DNA of 64,000 bases from Athripsodes cinereus (GCA_947579605.1 OX388325.1:16177572-16241571), one strand, 5' to 3'. Shown: positions 1 through 11,204, counted from the stretch's first letter. Numbers and translations are program-made. Notes: generated by a model from the sequence alone, not told the origin.

Positions 1-294
1 GTGAAAGAACATCCAATAGTTAAGCCGATTTAAACTATTATTTTTTTAATTTTTGACGAAATTAGATGTCGGAGACTGGATTTGCTCACTAAGATACAAT
101 CTGGACACAGCGTAACGACACTTTGTGCACTGTTTGTGTCCTAAGCCTCACACAGACACAAACTATTGTAAGAGATATGATACTGCGACTAGAATCTGTG
201 TACAGATTATTTTGCGACTTGAATTTAGTCACCACGACCGTATTTGATTGTATGGATTGATACTAGGTAGCTCGATCTATGAGAAATCAACGTG

Positions 295-492
295 TGACGA
301 CCGGTGTGGCGTGGAGGCTAACGCACTTGCCTTTGAGTCTCTAGGTCCCGGGTTCGATTCCCGGCCAGGACAAAATGAAGAATGACCTTTTTCATACTTG
401 TAGCATACTAAATAACAAGTGCAACACAAGATTCACATCTTAGTTTGGGACTAGCTCGGTCTGTGTGAATTGTCTATACATGTTATTATGTT
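295..492 (+). mobile_element. tRNA-headed SINE, family A
   Basis: A tRNA-like head carries a box-B-like GGTTCGATTCC near 350 and is followed by a tail containing AAGAATGACCTTTTTC and GGACTAGCTCG. The same tail occurs at 31743-31925 and inside both Helitron copies near 39.8 and 40.8 kb. The tail and dispersed copies mark it as a SINE rather than a working tRNA gene. No autonomous coding capacity is expected. Confidence 0.6.
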
Positions 493-840
493 ATTTATTT
501 ATGTTATGTAATAGCTTTTAAGAAAAACTGTGTTTTAAAAATATACTTGGAATATTTGTCTTAGTTTAGTCAACGGTAAATTTTTCAGCCAGTTGCCTGT
601 ATCGTAATTATTGTCATTCTGTGTTTTCTTCTTCAACTTATCACAACAATAGTAAGAACAATAGTAAGGATTGATGCCACTAGTCTTAAGCTGTTACGGG
701 CCGGACCTTAGTTTGAAGATCCCTGTTTTAACCCATCATTATGATCTGCACATCTGCCATGCACTGTTCGTGGTCGCACATTTAGTGTGGAATATTGTTT
801 GAGTGTCAGATTGAACACTGTATGTATTTAAAGCAAATAT
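493..840. other. AT-rich spacer, nothing recognised
   Basis: No open frame, tRNA-like head or clear inverted repeat was seen here. It would be intronic or downstream sequence if the minus-strand exon at 882-1005 is real. Confidence 0.4.
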
Positions 841-881
841 TATATTGAAAGCGATAACAGTAAAAATGAAGAATTATTCAC

Positions 882-1005
882 CTTGGTACTCGCCGTCTAT
901 CGTTGAGAACAAAAACTCTTCATAATCATTAGCATCTTTTAACCTTCGATCGATGACACGTCCTCTTACAATAGAGATTACCAAAAGCAGTAAAACTAAT
1001 TTCAT
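882..1005 (-). CDS. Possible first coding exon of a secreted protein (partial)
   Basis: On the minus strand an ATG at 1005 opens 41 codons that start MKLVLLLLVISIVRG, a good signal-peptide pattern: a basic residue, a run of leucine, valine and isoleucine, then a small residue. A charged stretch rich in Asp, Arg and Glu follows. The frame ends at a plausible splice donor, CAAG/gtgaat, at 881-880, leaving a phase-1 junction. Phase-1 introns soon after a signal peptide are common in animal secreted proteins. The remaining exons would lie towards and beyond position 1 and I could not find them. The product is not recognised. The exon is short enough to be fortuitous, so this is a candidate only. 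Confidence 0.35.
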
Positions 1006-1149
1006 GGCTATAGTAATCCTTAATGAGTTAGGACTTTAAATGGAAAACAAGAGAATATCGAGATGGTTTAAAGCGCAGAAGACACATGTCCACATTTGAC
1101 AGTTAAGAGAAAACAGGTTTTCAGAAAACGGTGTTAATGTCCAGAAAGT

Positions 1150-1352
1150 TTGAAGTGGTGTAGTGTTGTGTCATGCGCATGCTTATATTCATATATATGT
1201 GTATATATTATTTATTTTTAAATGTCAAATGTATTACTTATGTTTATATTTTGTTTTGTTTGCTTGATGTCTGTAAATGGTTTTTACCTCTGATGCCAGC
1301 AATCCAGATTGCTGTTTTGAGGTTTATTGTACAATAAATAAATAAATAAAAT
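1150..1352 (+). mobile_element. 3' end of a truncated LINE-like retroelement
   Basis: The segment ends in an (AAAT)n tail at 1330-1352 after a short GC-richer stretch, the usual signature of a 5'-truncated non-LTR element. No coding part remains, so the clade cannot be assigned. Confidence 0.35.
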
Positions 1353-2339
1353 AAAAAAGTTTGAGATTCTCAATTAATTAACTAATTTTAAATTAATTCA
1401 GAAGATGTCCTTAATGAACATGTGCTTTTTAAGATTTAAGAAAGTCAATATAAATGCGTTCTCAAATACCTTTAGTGACATGTTACATCTGTGTACAAAA
1501 AAAAAGTATTAAAGAACGTGTGACATTTGGTTTTTATTAAATATTTCGATAATGAAATAAGAATTATTGGTAATAATATTCTTAGGACATAGAAGATGTT
1601 GCTGCCGATCTTGTACATTAATGAACTCATTTTATCTAAATAGTGGACATGTGTCTTTTGTGCTTTAAACCATCGATATATTAATGCTCAACTTGCGGTC
1701 GCTTAAGTCTGATTATTTAATTTGCCCTTAAGGTGACACTTACATGAGATCTAACATGTAATACCAATTATTAATGTTTTGATAAATTGTTATATAAAAC
1801 TTCTGTTTCAGACTAAAATTTATTGCAGTAAATAAGTCATTTTATTTTAGTCTAAGCAAACAACTAGTATGTAGAAAATACGTAACTGTTAGCTTATTTT
1901 GAGTCATATTGTTAAAGTAAAAGTAGAAAAGTATGGTTGTATATTGGTGTTATTTTTACAATTAACCTTGTATGAGGTGACATATGTAAATTTAACATAT
2001 GAAGCTACCATATAAGACTCAGAAAAGACAAAGTCACCATATTTGTAACGGTTTTATTTAATTTCAGGAAGGATTTTGTCAAGGGGAGTCTTAAAGGCGA
2101 ACCTTGAAGGGAGCTTTACAAGCGAACTTTGAGGGGAGCCCTTCCTTATAAAGAGTTTGTATGAAGTTTATGTATGATAAATGAACTGACATTCCTGTAA
2201 CAGTCGTGGATGATGGAGGTGCAAGCCTTACTGGATATGAAAGACTTAATTCAGTTAGGGTAACACTTAGAATAAGAGTCACTTTAAGGGTGTATTGAAA
2301 TATCGAGCTTAATATTTTAATATATCATTTTAAACGTCT
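1353..2339. other. AT-rich region, no gene recognised
   Basis: Only short open frames occur here. The one at 2091-2282 (minus) overlaps a degenerate GAACTTTGARGGGAGC-type direct repeat near 2098-2140 and has no recognisable protein features. Confidence 0.4.
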
Positions 2340-2379
2340 TTTACAAATAGTTTCCGTATCCATATTACAACATCTTTAC

Positions 2380-2645
2380 AAATCTCACTAGTGGGGTAAC
2401 CAGTATAATATCTCCCACACTTTTCCGTGAGCCTTCGAGTGTTTTGTAATAGGTAGGTGTTAGAGTTAGAAGATATGAAGATATTTTATTTCTTAAATTC
2501 AGCAGTGAAGAGGTTTATTTCCCATTCTGACTGTCTAAATATTTGTTGGAACAGAGAAGACAGCTCGCATATTTATTACATGCAGCTGGTATGCTGACTA
2601 CCCCACTTGTGAGATATGCCGTAATGGTATAGTAGTCTGTCTTTT
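2380..2645 (+). repeat. Dispersed repeat W, copy 1
   Basis: It contains the phrases AAATTCAGCAGTGAAGAGG and CTACCCCACTTGTGAGATAT followed by GCCGTAATGG. Related text occurs at 12280-12545 (reverse), 34040-34105, 37130-37420, 37740-38010 and in shorter form near 13640 and 21275. It is an old, non-coding interspersed repeat of unknown class. Confidence 0.5.
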
Positions 2646-3186
2646 ACAGGGATCTTGAAACCCTACAGAAAAGAGTGATAGCTCTCAAAATCAATCAGAC
2701 ATCTTGATTTTAGAACCATGTTTACAAAATCTAATCGGAAGAAGCGAGAAAGGCGTCCCAATGCCTACGAATTGGCTCTAGGCTGGCTTATGTGTTCACC
2801 TTCGGTGTCCATGGACAACGTTCACTAACTTTGCCATTCTCACTGTCACGATATTTTAAACATAAATTAGAATGATAGATCTGTTTATATTTAAATTATT
2901 AATTTTATAAATACTTAGTTAATTAAATCACTTTTTTGAACTCCTTACCACTTGTTGAACTGTTCGCGAATAACTGAAGATTAATTAAATAGTGGATAAT
3001 TTTATCATGTTATTCAATAGGTATTGTTATGCATGTAACGCCACATACTAAAGATCGATGTAATCAACTAGGTTAATTGTGTTGTATTGTATCTTATGAT
3101 TAAAATGTAATTGATTTCATAAATAAAGGAGTTGTACACCAGCTGTTAATTCATTTCATTTGTGATTTTTTTATATCAGCAGTAGG

Positions 3187-3372
3187 CCTAGTCAAAACAC
3201 ATTTAAGCGTTACGTTTTCGTTTCGTTTTCGTTCAAACGTTGACGACGTTGCGAGAACGTGTAAACGTGAGAACGTAAAATACTTGTGTATTTTAGCTAC
3301 GAAAATTGATGCGTTCTCGCAACCTCGCCTTGTTTGAACGAAAACGTAACGCTTAAATGTGTTTTGACTAGG
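3187..3372. mobile_element. Palindromic MITE, CCTAGTCAAAACAC family, copy 1
   Basis: Inverted ends CCTAGTCAAAACACATTTAA and their complement enclose a 186-bp element, and the inversion extends inward through AAGCGTTACGTTTTCGTT. The centre is a looser palindrome with CGTTGCGAGAACGTG and TTTTAGCTACGAAAATTG. Three more copies lie at 3595, 10152 and 28859. No TSD could be settled, so the superfamily is open. Confidence 0.7.
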
Positions 3373-3424
3373 GGCCCAGGAGCCTTAGTTCAATTGCTTG
3401 TTCCGTTTGAAACACTACATTATC

Positions 3425-3545
3425 TACATGGTAACAACATTATTTCTATGGTAACAACATTATTTCTATGGTAACAACATTATCCTCATAGTAACAACGG
3501 TGCAACATTAGCAATTTCCGTTGTTACCATGGAGATAATGTATCG
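3425..3545. repeat. 20-bp tandem repeat with inverted partner
   Basis: The unit ATGGTAACAACATTATTTCT is repeated about four times with small changes. It is then followed by an inverted copy, GTTGTTACCATGGAGATAAT. It sits in the gap between two palindromic MITEs and can fold back on itself. Confidence 0.6.
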
Positions 3546-3594
3546 TTACTGACAGTACGGGCAATCCGACTTACCTACATAGGCTCCTCAGGGT

Positions 3595-3730
3595 CCGAAG
3601 TCAAAACACATTTTAGTGTTACGTTTCCGTGTCGCTATCGTTCGAATAATTGACGACGTTGACGCTTTGGCGCAACGTCGTCTCTCGTATTCGAACGGAA
3701 ACGTAACGCTAAAATATGTTTTGACTTCGG
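3595..3730. mobile_element. Palindromic MITE, same family, copy 2
   Basis: A 136-bp element has ends CCGAAGTCAAAACACATTTT and the complement, then AGTGTTACGTTTCCG inward. The interior, with GACGACGTTG and CAACGTCGTC, is related to copy 1 but shorter. The terminal bases differ from copy 1 (CCGAAG against CCTAG). Confidence 0.65.
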
Positions 3731-4227
3731 GCCCCAGAGACGTCTTTCGCCAATCGTAGGTACTAGAACATTGTCAATCTCAATATCAATCGAAGGTTGA
3801 CGATGCCCACCTTGTAAGACGAAAGACGTCTCCCTAAATTAAAACAATATCTCAGGAGTTGTAGATTCTTATTTATCCGCATATTTAAGCCATAATTGTC
3901 CTCACGAGCGGGCAATGGGCAGACCTTTTTTAATTAAAAACAGTATTGTAGAAAACACTTTGGCTTTTAATTTTATCAACAAAAATGTCATTGAATAGGG
4001 GTACATGAGACCATAATAAATTACTATGAGAATAGGCAAACTTAGCCAATTCACCTGTTTGCTCGTTGCCTTAATAATGCTATGCTTTGATGAGAAGGAA
4101 TCCAAACAAACATATTTGAATTATTGTAAATTGATAAAAAATCATAAATGTTTCGCAAACGCAGTAAAAAAAAGTACTTTTTTATCACTTATAATACACA
4201 CTTGTTATACCTAAATCCAGAATAAAT

Positions 4228-4310
4228 ACATCGAAGGACCCACAGACCACTCGGATATTACAGAAGTCTAGGAACTTCCATAAATCAGATTCCAATTTCA
4301 AAACTAGCCA
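4228..4310 (+). repeat. Dispersed repeat with GAAGGACCCAC motif, copy 1
   Basis: The phrase CGAAGGACCCACAGACCACTC and the following GAAGTCTAGG-AACTTCCAT match the segment at 5100-5175. A reversed fragment, GGTGGACCCTTCAATGCA, lies near 20715. Class unknown. Confidence 0.45.
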
Positions 4311-4394
4311 TTATGTAATTTGTCCCCGCCAAAATTACTAAACCACAAAAACCTCAAAATGATATCCCTCTAACTGATGGAAAAATTAGGTAAA

Positions 4395-4500
4395 GATCGT
4401 TCATTTTACCGTAGCAAGGAATCGAATCCAGGATCTCGTGATTTACAGGAAATAGCGTTTCCTCATCAGCGCAATTCTCAACGGCTGTCTATGGAATTTG
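4395..4500 (-). mobile_element. tRNA-like SINE fragment
   Basis: On the minus strand the segment reads as a tRNA-like head with GATTCGATTCCTTGC as the box-B region. No second tail was recognised, and it probably represents a separate SINE family from the others here. Confidence 0.35.
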
Positions 4501-5099
4501 TTAATCTCTTAACTGTTAATGACTTTTTTTAGATACTACTTCACTTAATATTTATTCTAATACAGCCATATTAAGATTAATTTGATTAGTTTAAATACAT
4601 ACTTATCTGGTCATTAACTTTCGATAGATAGAGCAAAAAAAGTGTGTCAAATACACAGCTTGACTTCAACAATCAATGAATTACTTATGAATAGATAAGA
4701 AAAATTATTATTCTAATTCTTAATACATTCATTCATACATACCATCACCAGATTTCCCAAAAGTGAGGTTCGTTCTTTTTTGTGTCCGCTCTAAGTATTT
4801 CCAGTCCAATGGTGACGGCAAACATCGCCTTGTCGTAAAGGAATGGAGAGAAAATTAGGACTCGTTGCAGACCAATCCAATGGATTGTAGAAGTAGTATT
4901 CATGTAAGAGTGTTCCGCTCATAGGTAAATGATTACTAACACATCCTTCAGTAATGAGTATACTACACACACACCACACAATCACAGTGATACTACTCTA
5001 CTACTAATACATTCACGTGTTCTGTAATACACATTACCTGTGACTGTGTGTATAGTGGTGCTTGGGCACTTTAAAAAAAATCAAGTCTAATTAAGAATA

Positions 5100-5175
5100 T
5101 ACATTGAAGGACCCACCGTCCACCCGGATACCGCGGAAGTCTGGAGACTTCCATTTATCCGGACTGGCGGCCGTT
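5100..5175 (+). repeat. Dispersed repeat with GAAGGACCCAC motif, copy 2
   Basis: It matches the segment at 4228-4310 through TTGAAGGACCCACCGTCCAC and GGAAGTCTGG-AGACTTCCAT, a short imperfect hairpin. Confidence 0.45.
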
Positions 5176-5624
5176 TTCACACTAATATTATTATATTTAT
5201 GTATTCATCATTAACGCCACACTGGGCATTGACAATATTAAGATGTAGGTACAAATATCACTTACGTATATAATTACGAATGTGTATAAAACCAATTAAT
5301 AAAAACATTAACACAGTGGAAATTTATAAAATCAATACATAATCAAACCCCATTAGTTGATGACAAAATTTGTGTGAGTACGTAAATATTAAAAAAATAA
5401 AACTGTTTCCTGATAAAAAAAAAACAATTTGAAATCAATGGCAATGAATTCAAACTGTCACAAAACATATTATGTAAAATAAATTTAAGCACCATAGGTA
5501 TGTATATAGTTTTTCCGCGCTGCAAATGTATGTATATTTTTATTAATTAATTTTGTTCTTTTTACACATCATCAGTTATATTCTCTGTTACCAGTAAATA
5601 AAACCTTCACCTTCTTCTCAGCCC

Positions 5625-5800
5625 ACTCCCGTTCACTACTGGACGAAGGCCTCCTCCATTTCCATCCACGCCATTCGATCCTGCGCCGTCTGCATCCAGT
5701 TGAACCCAGCGTGCCGAGTGATATTATCCTTCCACCTCACTGGGGGTCTTCCTATTCTCTTGGTTGCTGCTCGTGGTTTCCAAGATGTAAGAGACTTGGC
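5625..5800 (-). pseudogene. RTE-like LINE reverse transcriptase C-terminus, remnant
   Basis: Minus-strand translation gives RIGRPPVRWKDNITRHAGFN then WMQTAQDRMAW and MEEAFVQ before a stop. This is the typical GRP..RW.D....NWMQ.AQDR..W tail of RTE-type non-LTR retrotransposon ORFs. Only the last 50 or so residues remain and nothing upstream is open. Confidence 0.65.
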
Positions 5801-6482
5801 CATATGTCATCTGACATCAAAACTAAAAACAATACCTTTTAAATAATTTCGATTTGCTATAGGAAGTTAAAAAAAGTCATAATCTCCCCTTTTTTGTAAT
5901 GGAACCTTTTACAAATTTACCAGAGAACGTTAAGTCATCTTACATGGGTTTTCTAAAATTCTGCGCCCCTTAAAATTTAGCGCAAATGCCCAGTCTACCC
6001 ATTCATATCCCAGGGCCTGGTTGTTTAGAGTCAGATCATCAGAATTAAAACTGTTTCATATTCTATGTAAGATGTATCCCTATTGCGGTAAACCTTGATG
6101 AACTGCAGCATTTAAAAAACGTACAAATCATTATCTTTGTGGCAATCATAGTGAAATACATTCAAGATGAATGAGAATACTTATGTAAGTGTTGTCATAT
6201 CTAGCTAGAACATTGTCGAAACACTCTGAGATGGGAGTGTAGAAATGAAGTAACAAAATATTAGAAATTATTCCTTTTTATTTGGAAAACAATTAGGAAT
6301 ATGAACTAGTTATGGCAGAAGTAGATCACGTTTTTCGGAAGATATCATGTTTTTCAGCAAACCTTCATTTCCTTAAACGTTTTTATTGATTCCATAGTCC
6401 CTGGTAGCAGTCAATTTCTTTCATCATAGAAAATTATTATTCCTTTCACAGTGCCGTTGTGTTTCATTTATTCATTCATCGC

Positions 6483-6600
6483 CCTCAACGCTTCTCTCGG
6501 GAGCACAAGGCAGAAACCAGCCTTCTCCATTCAGAGCGTCTCCGCGCCAATTGCGTCACCTCTTGCCACGAATTCCCTGCGCTTTGTTGTATTGGGTGAA
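6483..6600 (-). pseudogene. LINE ORF C-terminal tail, remnant
   Basis: Minus-strand codons read SWQEVTQLARRRSEWRRLVS and ALCSREKR then stop, the ending of many RTE-like LINE ORFs (W..LA.DR..WR..V.ALC). The open frame that continues to 6859 leaves the similarity and is not part of it. Confidence 0.55.
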
Positions 6601-6721
6601 AGAAAACAAATGCTTGCATAATTTTAACATTTTTAACACGAAATTCTGTTTCCTCGAAATATATATTGAGACCGTGTCGATAGAAACTTGTAGACATAAA
6701 TGTATTTAAGGCTGCATAACT

Positions 6722-7300
6722 AGAGATGCAACGTATATTTGACCGAATACCGAATATTATACGAAACGAATAACCGAATATTCGGCAAAACAATGGTGAG
6801 AACGTGGGGTAGATATCTACTTCCGACCACGAATCTTCGTATAGGTACATCATAGACATATTATAATATTATGTACTAGACATTCAGCGCGGAACATTTT
6901 TTCGAGTTTTTTGTGTCCCAACATTAATACCAACAATATTAATATTTATTTATTCATTCTATACTGTACATTGATTACAAACAATTATATAAAAGGTATA
7001 CATTCAATTTAGATACAATCAATATACAGAGGGCGAATTTACCGCAAAGGCGCGATCTCCTCCAACTAACCCAATATTATGTTGTTTCACTCCATATCAA
7101 ATTAAAATAATTAATAAGATATTTGAGAATTACTAAAATTATGCATCTGCGGCTGACAATCAAATAATAACAATCTACAAGCTTTTAGTTCCGTACAATT
7201 TTACATTTAAACTATTAAGCAAAATAGCGAATAAAAGACTAAATATTCGGTATTCGGCCGAATAGTAAAAATATTGCCAAATAGACAGAATACTCTACTG
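6722..7300. mobile_element. MITE-like sequence with ATTCGG palindromes
   Basis: Clusters of CCGAATATTCGG-type words occur near 6750-6790 and again, inverted, near 7240-7265. This suggests the two ends of a non-autonomous element, with a LINE 3' end (about 6955-7075) inserted between them. Exact termini and TSD were not found. Confidence 0.35.
6955..7075 (-). mobile_element. Probable LINE 3' end
   Basis: It begins with a TTTATTTATT-type tail and then holds GAGGGCGAATTTACCGCAAA, resembling non-coding 3' ends of minus-strand LINEs. No coding sequence is left. Confidence 0.3.
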
Positions 7301-8212
7301 GTAACGGTATTTTGTTAAATTGGGGCAAAATTAGGTCTTTTCGGGATGACAGGATAGATCCATAAGGGTAACGGTCCCCCTGCTAGCAGAACAAACATAA
7401 TACCAAACTCACCTGTCGGAAAGGCTATAAAATTGTTTAATGATTTGAATGTTCATGCCGATATTTTCCACATAACATACAATGACTTTATCGCCAGGAT
7501 AGAGACTCTCCATTGATTGTGTCTCTTTTTGATGATATCTTTTGTTTTTTTGTTTGACTTGGCATTTCTTTGTTTTTTTTTTGTTTATTTGTTTTCTTTT
7601 GGTTTTCCATTTTTCCTGCTGAGAACGCCTTGGCCAAAAGCTGTTATGGTCTCAGTGCAAGGTGATGTTTTTTAGAATACCTAATAATAATATATTGGGA
7701 CGGATGGCAATCCTAATGAATTTTGTATGAGATGTTTGACGAATTTTTGGATATTTTACAAAGTTTTAGCCTTATATTACGACATTCATAGCAAAAAAAC
7801 ACGTATTTTCAGATTTCCATGGTTTATTATTGTTACACATATCGCAACATATTATTTACTTACACACGTTCTACTATTTTCTTCAATTGACACTCAATAA
7901 TTGTCTTACCAGATTGATTCGCTCGTGCCTACATTACATATCCAAGAATATTAATATAATTTTCCTTCTAATAAGCATTAGAATAAAAACCTGTACAATA
8001 AAAACGCAAATTAGTGATGTGACAACCTATCACATATTATTATTTATGTGTGTTGAAATATTTGCGAATGCGGATCCGGATCTCGGATTGACTATCGATG
8101 GTTATACATAGGGCACTCGATAACCTACAGGAAAAAGTGGGGTTATATTAACTTACATTACAGTTTCTTGTTCCCAGGTAAGTGTTTAAGAATGAAAGTT
8201 AAATAAAGTCCG
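7301..8212. other. AT-rich region, no gene recognised
   Basis: A T-rich run lies at 7525-7610. The open frame at 7830-8111 encodes a low-complexity hydrophobic and histidine-rich peptide with no start context or domain, and I do not consider it a gene. Confidence 0.4.
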
Positions 8213-8345
8213 ATTTATTTATTTATTTATTTGCATCTTTACACAGCAGAGCCTTTTACATGTTAAATAATAATAATAATAATAAAAAAAAACAAAAACA
8301 ATAATAACAATTTAACAGACGATGACAAAAATACAGCTTGTAGAA
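8213..8345 (-). mobile_element. Probable LINE 3' end with (TTTA)n tail
   Basis: A (TTTA)n tract at 8215-8232 is followed by GCATCTTTACACAGCAGAGC and an (AAT)n run, in the order expected for a minus-strand LINE tail. Confidence 0.35.
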
Positions 8346-8519
8346 ACGTGCACATAAATTTCAAACAAAATAAATGTTGAGCTATAAAACTTTTGATGCT
8401 TCTACGGCTCTACCATCACGGCATAATAATGCCAAAAAAATTCAGCGATGAGTGGCGAACCTCACGGATTACCTTGATAACTTAATATTGTGTGTGTATG
8501 GGTGGATGTGTATTTGGGT

Positions 8520-8635
8520 TAATGTGTATGGATGTACATATGTGTGTGTGTGTGAGTGTGTGTATGGATGTACATATGTGTGTGTGTGTGAGTGTGTGTA
8601 TGGATGTACATATGTGTGGGTGCGTGAGCGTGAGT
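8520..8635 (+). repeat. 36-bp minisatellite rich in TG
   Basis: Three copies of a 36-bp unit contain GTATGGATGTACATATGTG followed by TGTGTG-AGTG. The period is a multiple of three, so one frame stays open and gives a repeated 12-residue peptide (YGCTYVCVCECV). That is a by-product of the repeat and not evidence for a gene. Confidence 0.8.
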
Positions 8636-8845
8636 GTTATGTCATAGGATTCTGAAGTTGAACGGAGTGGGGGTGATAGCCAAAATAAAGTAAAGAATGT
8701 TAAAGCGCTGAGACAAAGTTAAAAACTGATTCAGTCTGCCTTGGTACGGGCTCATGCCCAGTTAGGTGGATTTTTATTACATTTTATGTATTTTAAATAC
8801 TGTCAAATTAATAAATAAAAATTATAAAAAAATGTAACCTATAGG

Positions 8846-9560
8846 TAAACTTCACAATGTAAATGCACAAATCTTCAACAAATAAATCATAATTATTTTA
8901 TGCGGACGCTATGTAAATACATTATCTACCTACTGTAGTAACATCACTATTGCAAATCAATACAATAATATTACACAGTGTATCTCGCATTTATTAAAGT
9001 ATATTAGTTATTTACATATTTGAGATAATCATAAATATAAAATTATTACTGTCAGTCGTCTAAAACTGGCAACACAGTCTACATTATGTCACGTAAAATG
9101 TGAATATTCCAAATTTAAATATTCGGACGAATTCAAAGAATTCAAACATTGTTGTTTTTTTCGCGTGTGTCTGTGTTTTTGTTCGTTATTTTTTACGTAG
9201 TTGTGTGTCTTTTTTCTGTGCTTATTTTTGTATATTGAATTTTTATATCTACTTATTATTATTCAAATATTTGCTTTACATGTGAAAAAAAGTGAAATTC
9301 CAGGCCAAGAAAAGGTCTTTCAATTTTTGCGTCTTGCTGTTAAACGTAGGCATTTAAAAAAAATCGCAAACATATATTTATTTTATTTAATTATTCAGCA
9401 ATCAGGTATGTCACCCATCATGAATGTATTGAATTATTTGTTTTGACTCGGCGAAGACAGCTTGCATGCTTATCGCTTAGAGTTTGTTTGCTACTCCGCT
9501 TCTGGGAAATTCTGTGACGGTATGAATTGATATATTTTTAAAATGTTGCTTTGCATGTAA
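8846..9560. other. AT-rich region with overlapping short open frames
   Basis: The open frames at 9100-9285 and 9201-9446 are hydrophobic by base composition and show no domain. A fragment resembling dispersed repeat W is visible near 9460-9525. Confidence 0.35.
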
Positions 9561-9584
9561 AAAATATGGTCATACAATTCAGAG

Positions 9585-9817
9585 ATGTTGATTAGGGTAG
9601 ACAAAAAGAGACAACTTCTTCAAAAATTCAGCCAACAACGAGCTAACTTGATTGACCACAACATTAGGCACTCAGGCCTGCTCATCACTAACGCGAAGGG
9701 CAAGACCGAAGGCAGAAATGGTAGACGCCATCCAAGAGACACCTGTATGGATCAAATAAAGAAGAACATGAACTGTGGCACATACCTACTTAGAACTAAA
9801 GAGACTAGCAGAAAATA
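9585..9817 (+). pseudogene. LINE ORF C-terminal fragment
   Basis: The peptide contains FSQQRANLIDHNIRHSGLL, then a KTEGRNGRRHPRDTCMDQIK stretch, matching the R.LIGHI.RH....EGK..GRRGRPR..W..QI pattern of RTE-like retrotransposon tails. It is short and truncated on both sides. Confidence 0.55.
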
Positions 9818-10151
9818 GGGAGGAATTGAGAAGAAAATCCAAACTCGTTGCAAACCAATCCAATGGATTGTAACTCATTATATAGGTATACAACTCAGTG
9901 GTCTTAGGTCAAAATAATAAATATTTAAGTGCGTTAATAAATTTAATGGTTTTTCTCTGAGCGACGGAGGGTTAAAAGCTAATTAAAATATAAAAATGTA
10001 AATTTTTAAACTTGTTCAAATTTTAAACTTGGCCAGAATTCGTTCAAAAAGTCTCTGACGGCCAGCACAGCCCTTTTTCACTATAAACACTGTTTTTACT
10101 ATGTTAAGTTCTAATATCCACATTTTTCAATCATTGAACTAAACACTTAGG

Positions 10152-10332
10152 CCTAGTCATCCACATTTTAGCGTTACGTTTTCGTTTCGTTCTCGTTCGA
10201 ATGTAGATGACGTTGCGGGAACGTGTCAATTTTCGTAGCTACTTGTGTATTTTAGCTACGAAAATTGAAACGTTCTCGCAACGTCGTCTACATTGGAACG
10301 AAAACGTAACGCTAAAGTGTGTTTTGACTACG
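10152..10332. mobile_element. Palindromic MITE, CCTAGTC family, copy 3
   Basis: The left end is CCTAGTCATCCACATTTTAG, one substitution cluster away from the family, and the right end is the complement of CCGTAGTCAAAACACAC. The inner arms TTACGTTTTCGTT and AACGAAAACGTAA pair, and the centre carries TTTTAGCTACGAAAATTG as in copy 1. Confidence 0.65.
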
Positions 10333-10337
10333 GGTTT

Positions 10338-10472
10338 TAATAAACTTTTTAATTTTTTAATTTTTTTTTTTTTAATTAATTTTTATTAATTAAAAATTTA
10401 AAAAAAAAATAAAAAGCTTTTTTTTTTAAAAAGCTTTTTATTTTTTTTATTATATTATATATTATATAAAAG

Positions 10473-10506
<34 letters not shown>

Positions 10507-10578
10507 AATAAAAAAAAATTTTTAATTAATTTTAATTAATTAAAAATTTAAAAAAAAAATAAAAAGCTTTTAATAAAC
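10338..10578. repeat. A/T homopolymer tract with repeated AAGCTTTTT arms
   Basis: About 240 bp is almost pure A and T. The word TTTAATAAAC occurs at both borders (about 10338 and 10569), and AATTAAAAATTTAAAAAAA followed by AATAAAAAGC occurs twice. It could be a fold-back insertion with a duplicated target or a collapsed or misassembled low-complexity tract. Confidence 0.45.
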
Positions 10579-10606
10579 ATAATATAAATATTCTCAAGGA
10601 ACCACA

Positions 10607-11000
10607 TGATGAAAGTGGAATAAATGCTGTGGAGATGCGTTCACTGAGAAGAATGGTTGGTAAAACGTTGCGAGATAGAGTGAAGAATGAGTATATCAGG
10701 AGAATGAGCGGATGTGAGAGGAGTGTTGTGGACAGAATGCGTGTAAACAAGTTGAGATGGTTTGGACATGTTGAGCGAATGCAAGATGAAAGGATGACGA
10801 AGAGGAAGCGCGGACGTCCAAGAACCACGTGGCTTGATCACGTGGACCAAATTGTAAAGGACGGACGCGTGCTGAGTAAGAGAAATCGGCGTGCATGTAT
10901 GAGAAACTGGATGAATGTAGAGGAAGCGAAAGAAGTAGGTATGTAAGGATAGATCTATATGGCGTTCCGTTCTCTCTGCCTACCCCTCCTGGGACATGGC
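10607..11000 (+). pseudogene. RTE-like LINE ORF C-terminus, family R
   Basis: The peptide contains MEMRSLRRMVGKTLRDRVKN, LRWFGHVERM, RGRPRTTWLDHVDQI and LSKRNRRACMRNWM. These are the shared tail motifs of the R family, which is also present at 21935, 32825, 37471 and 38085. The upstream reverse transcriptase is missing. It follows the A/T tract at 10338-10578 directly. Confidence 0.75.
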
Positions 11001-11204
11001 GTGAGGGTATAGTATATAGCGTAGTATAGTCAATATTCTCCTTTCCTTGCTAATTAAAAAATATGACTCTCAGGATGGGTTGCAATAAATTTGTTCTCAT
11101 TATTTTTACTGAATTGCAGATGATAGCTTCTGATAGATATCTATTATTGTCTTTTAGTTACTCCGGTAAAGAATAGGTCTCCCAATATTTTCAGTATATT
11201 TTTA

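Noticed and set aside
340..372. Functional tRNA genes (GGTTCGATTCC boxes here and near 11868, 15935, 39850)
   Set aside because: Heads are diverged, have no complete cloverleaf by eye and are attached to SINE tails with dispersed copies.
3187..3730. CRISPR-like repeat array
   Set aside because: The repeats are inverted MITE ends and a contiguous tandem array without unique spacers, and the genome is eukaryotic.
6485..6859. 124-codon secreted or membrane protein on the minus strand
   Set aside because: Only the last 35 residues match anything, a LINE tail. The start crosses a MITE end and has no supporting features.
8452..8655. Open frame encoding a cysteine-rich repetitive peptide
   Set aside because: It is the translation of a 36-bp TG-rich minisatellite, with no start context, signal peptide or second exon.
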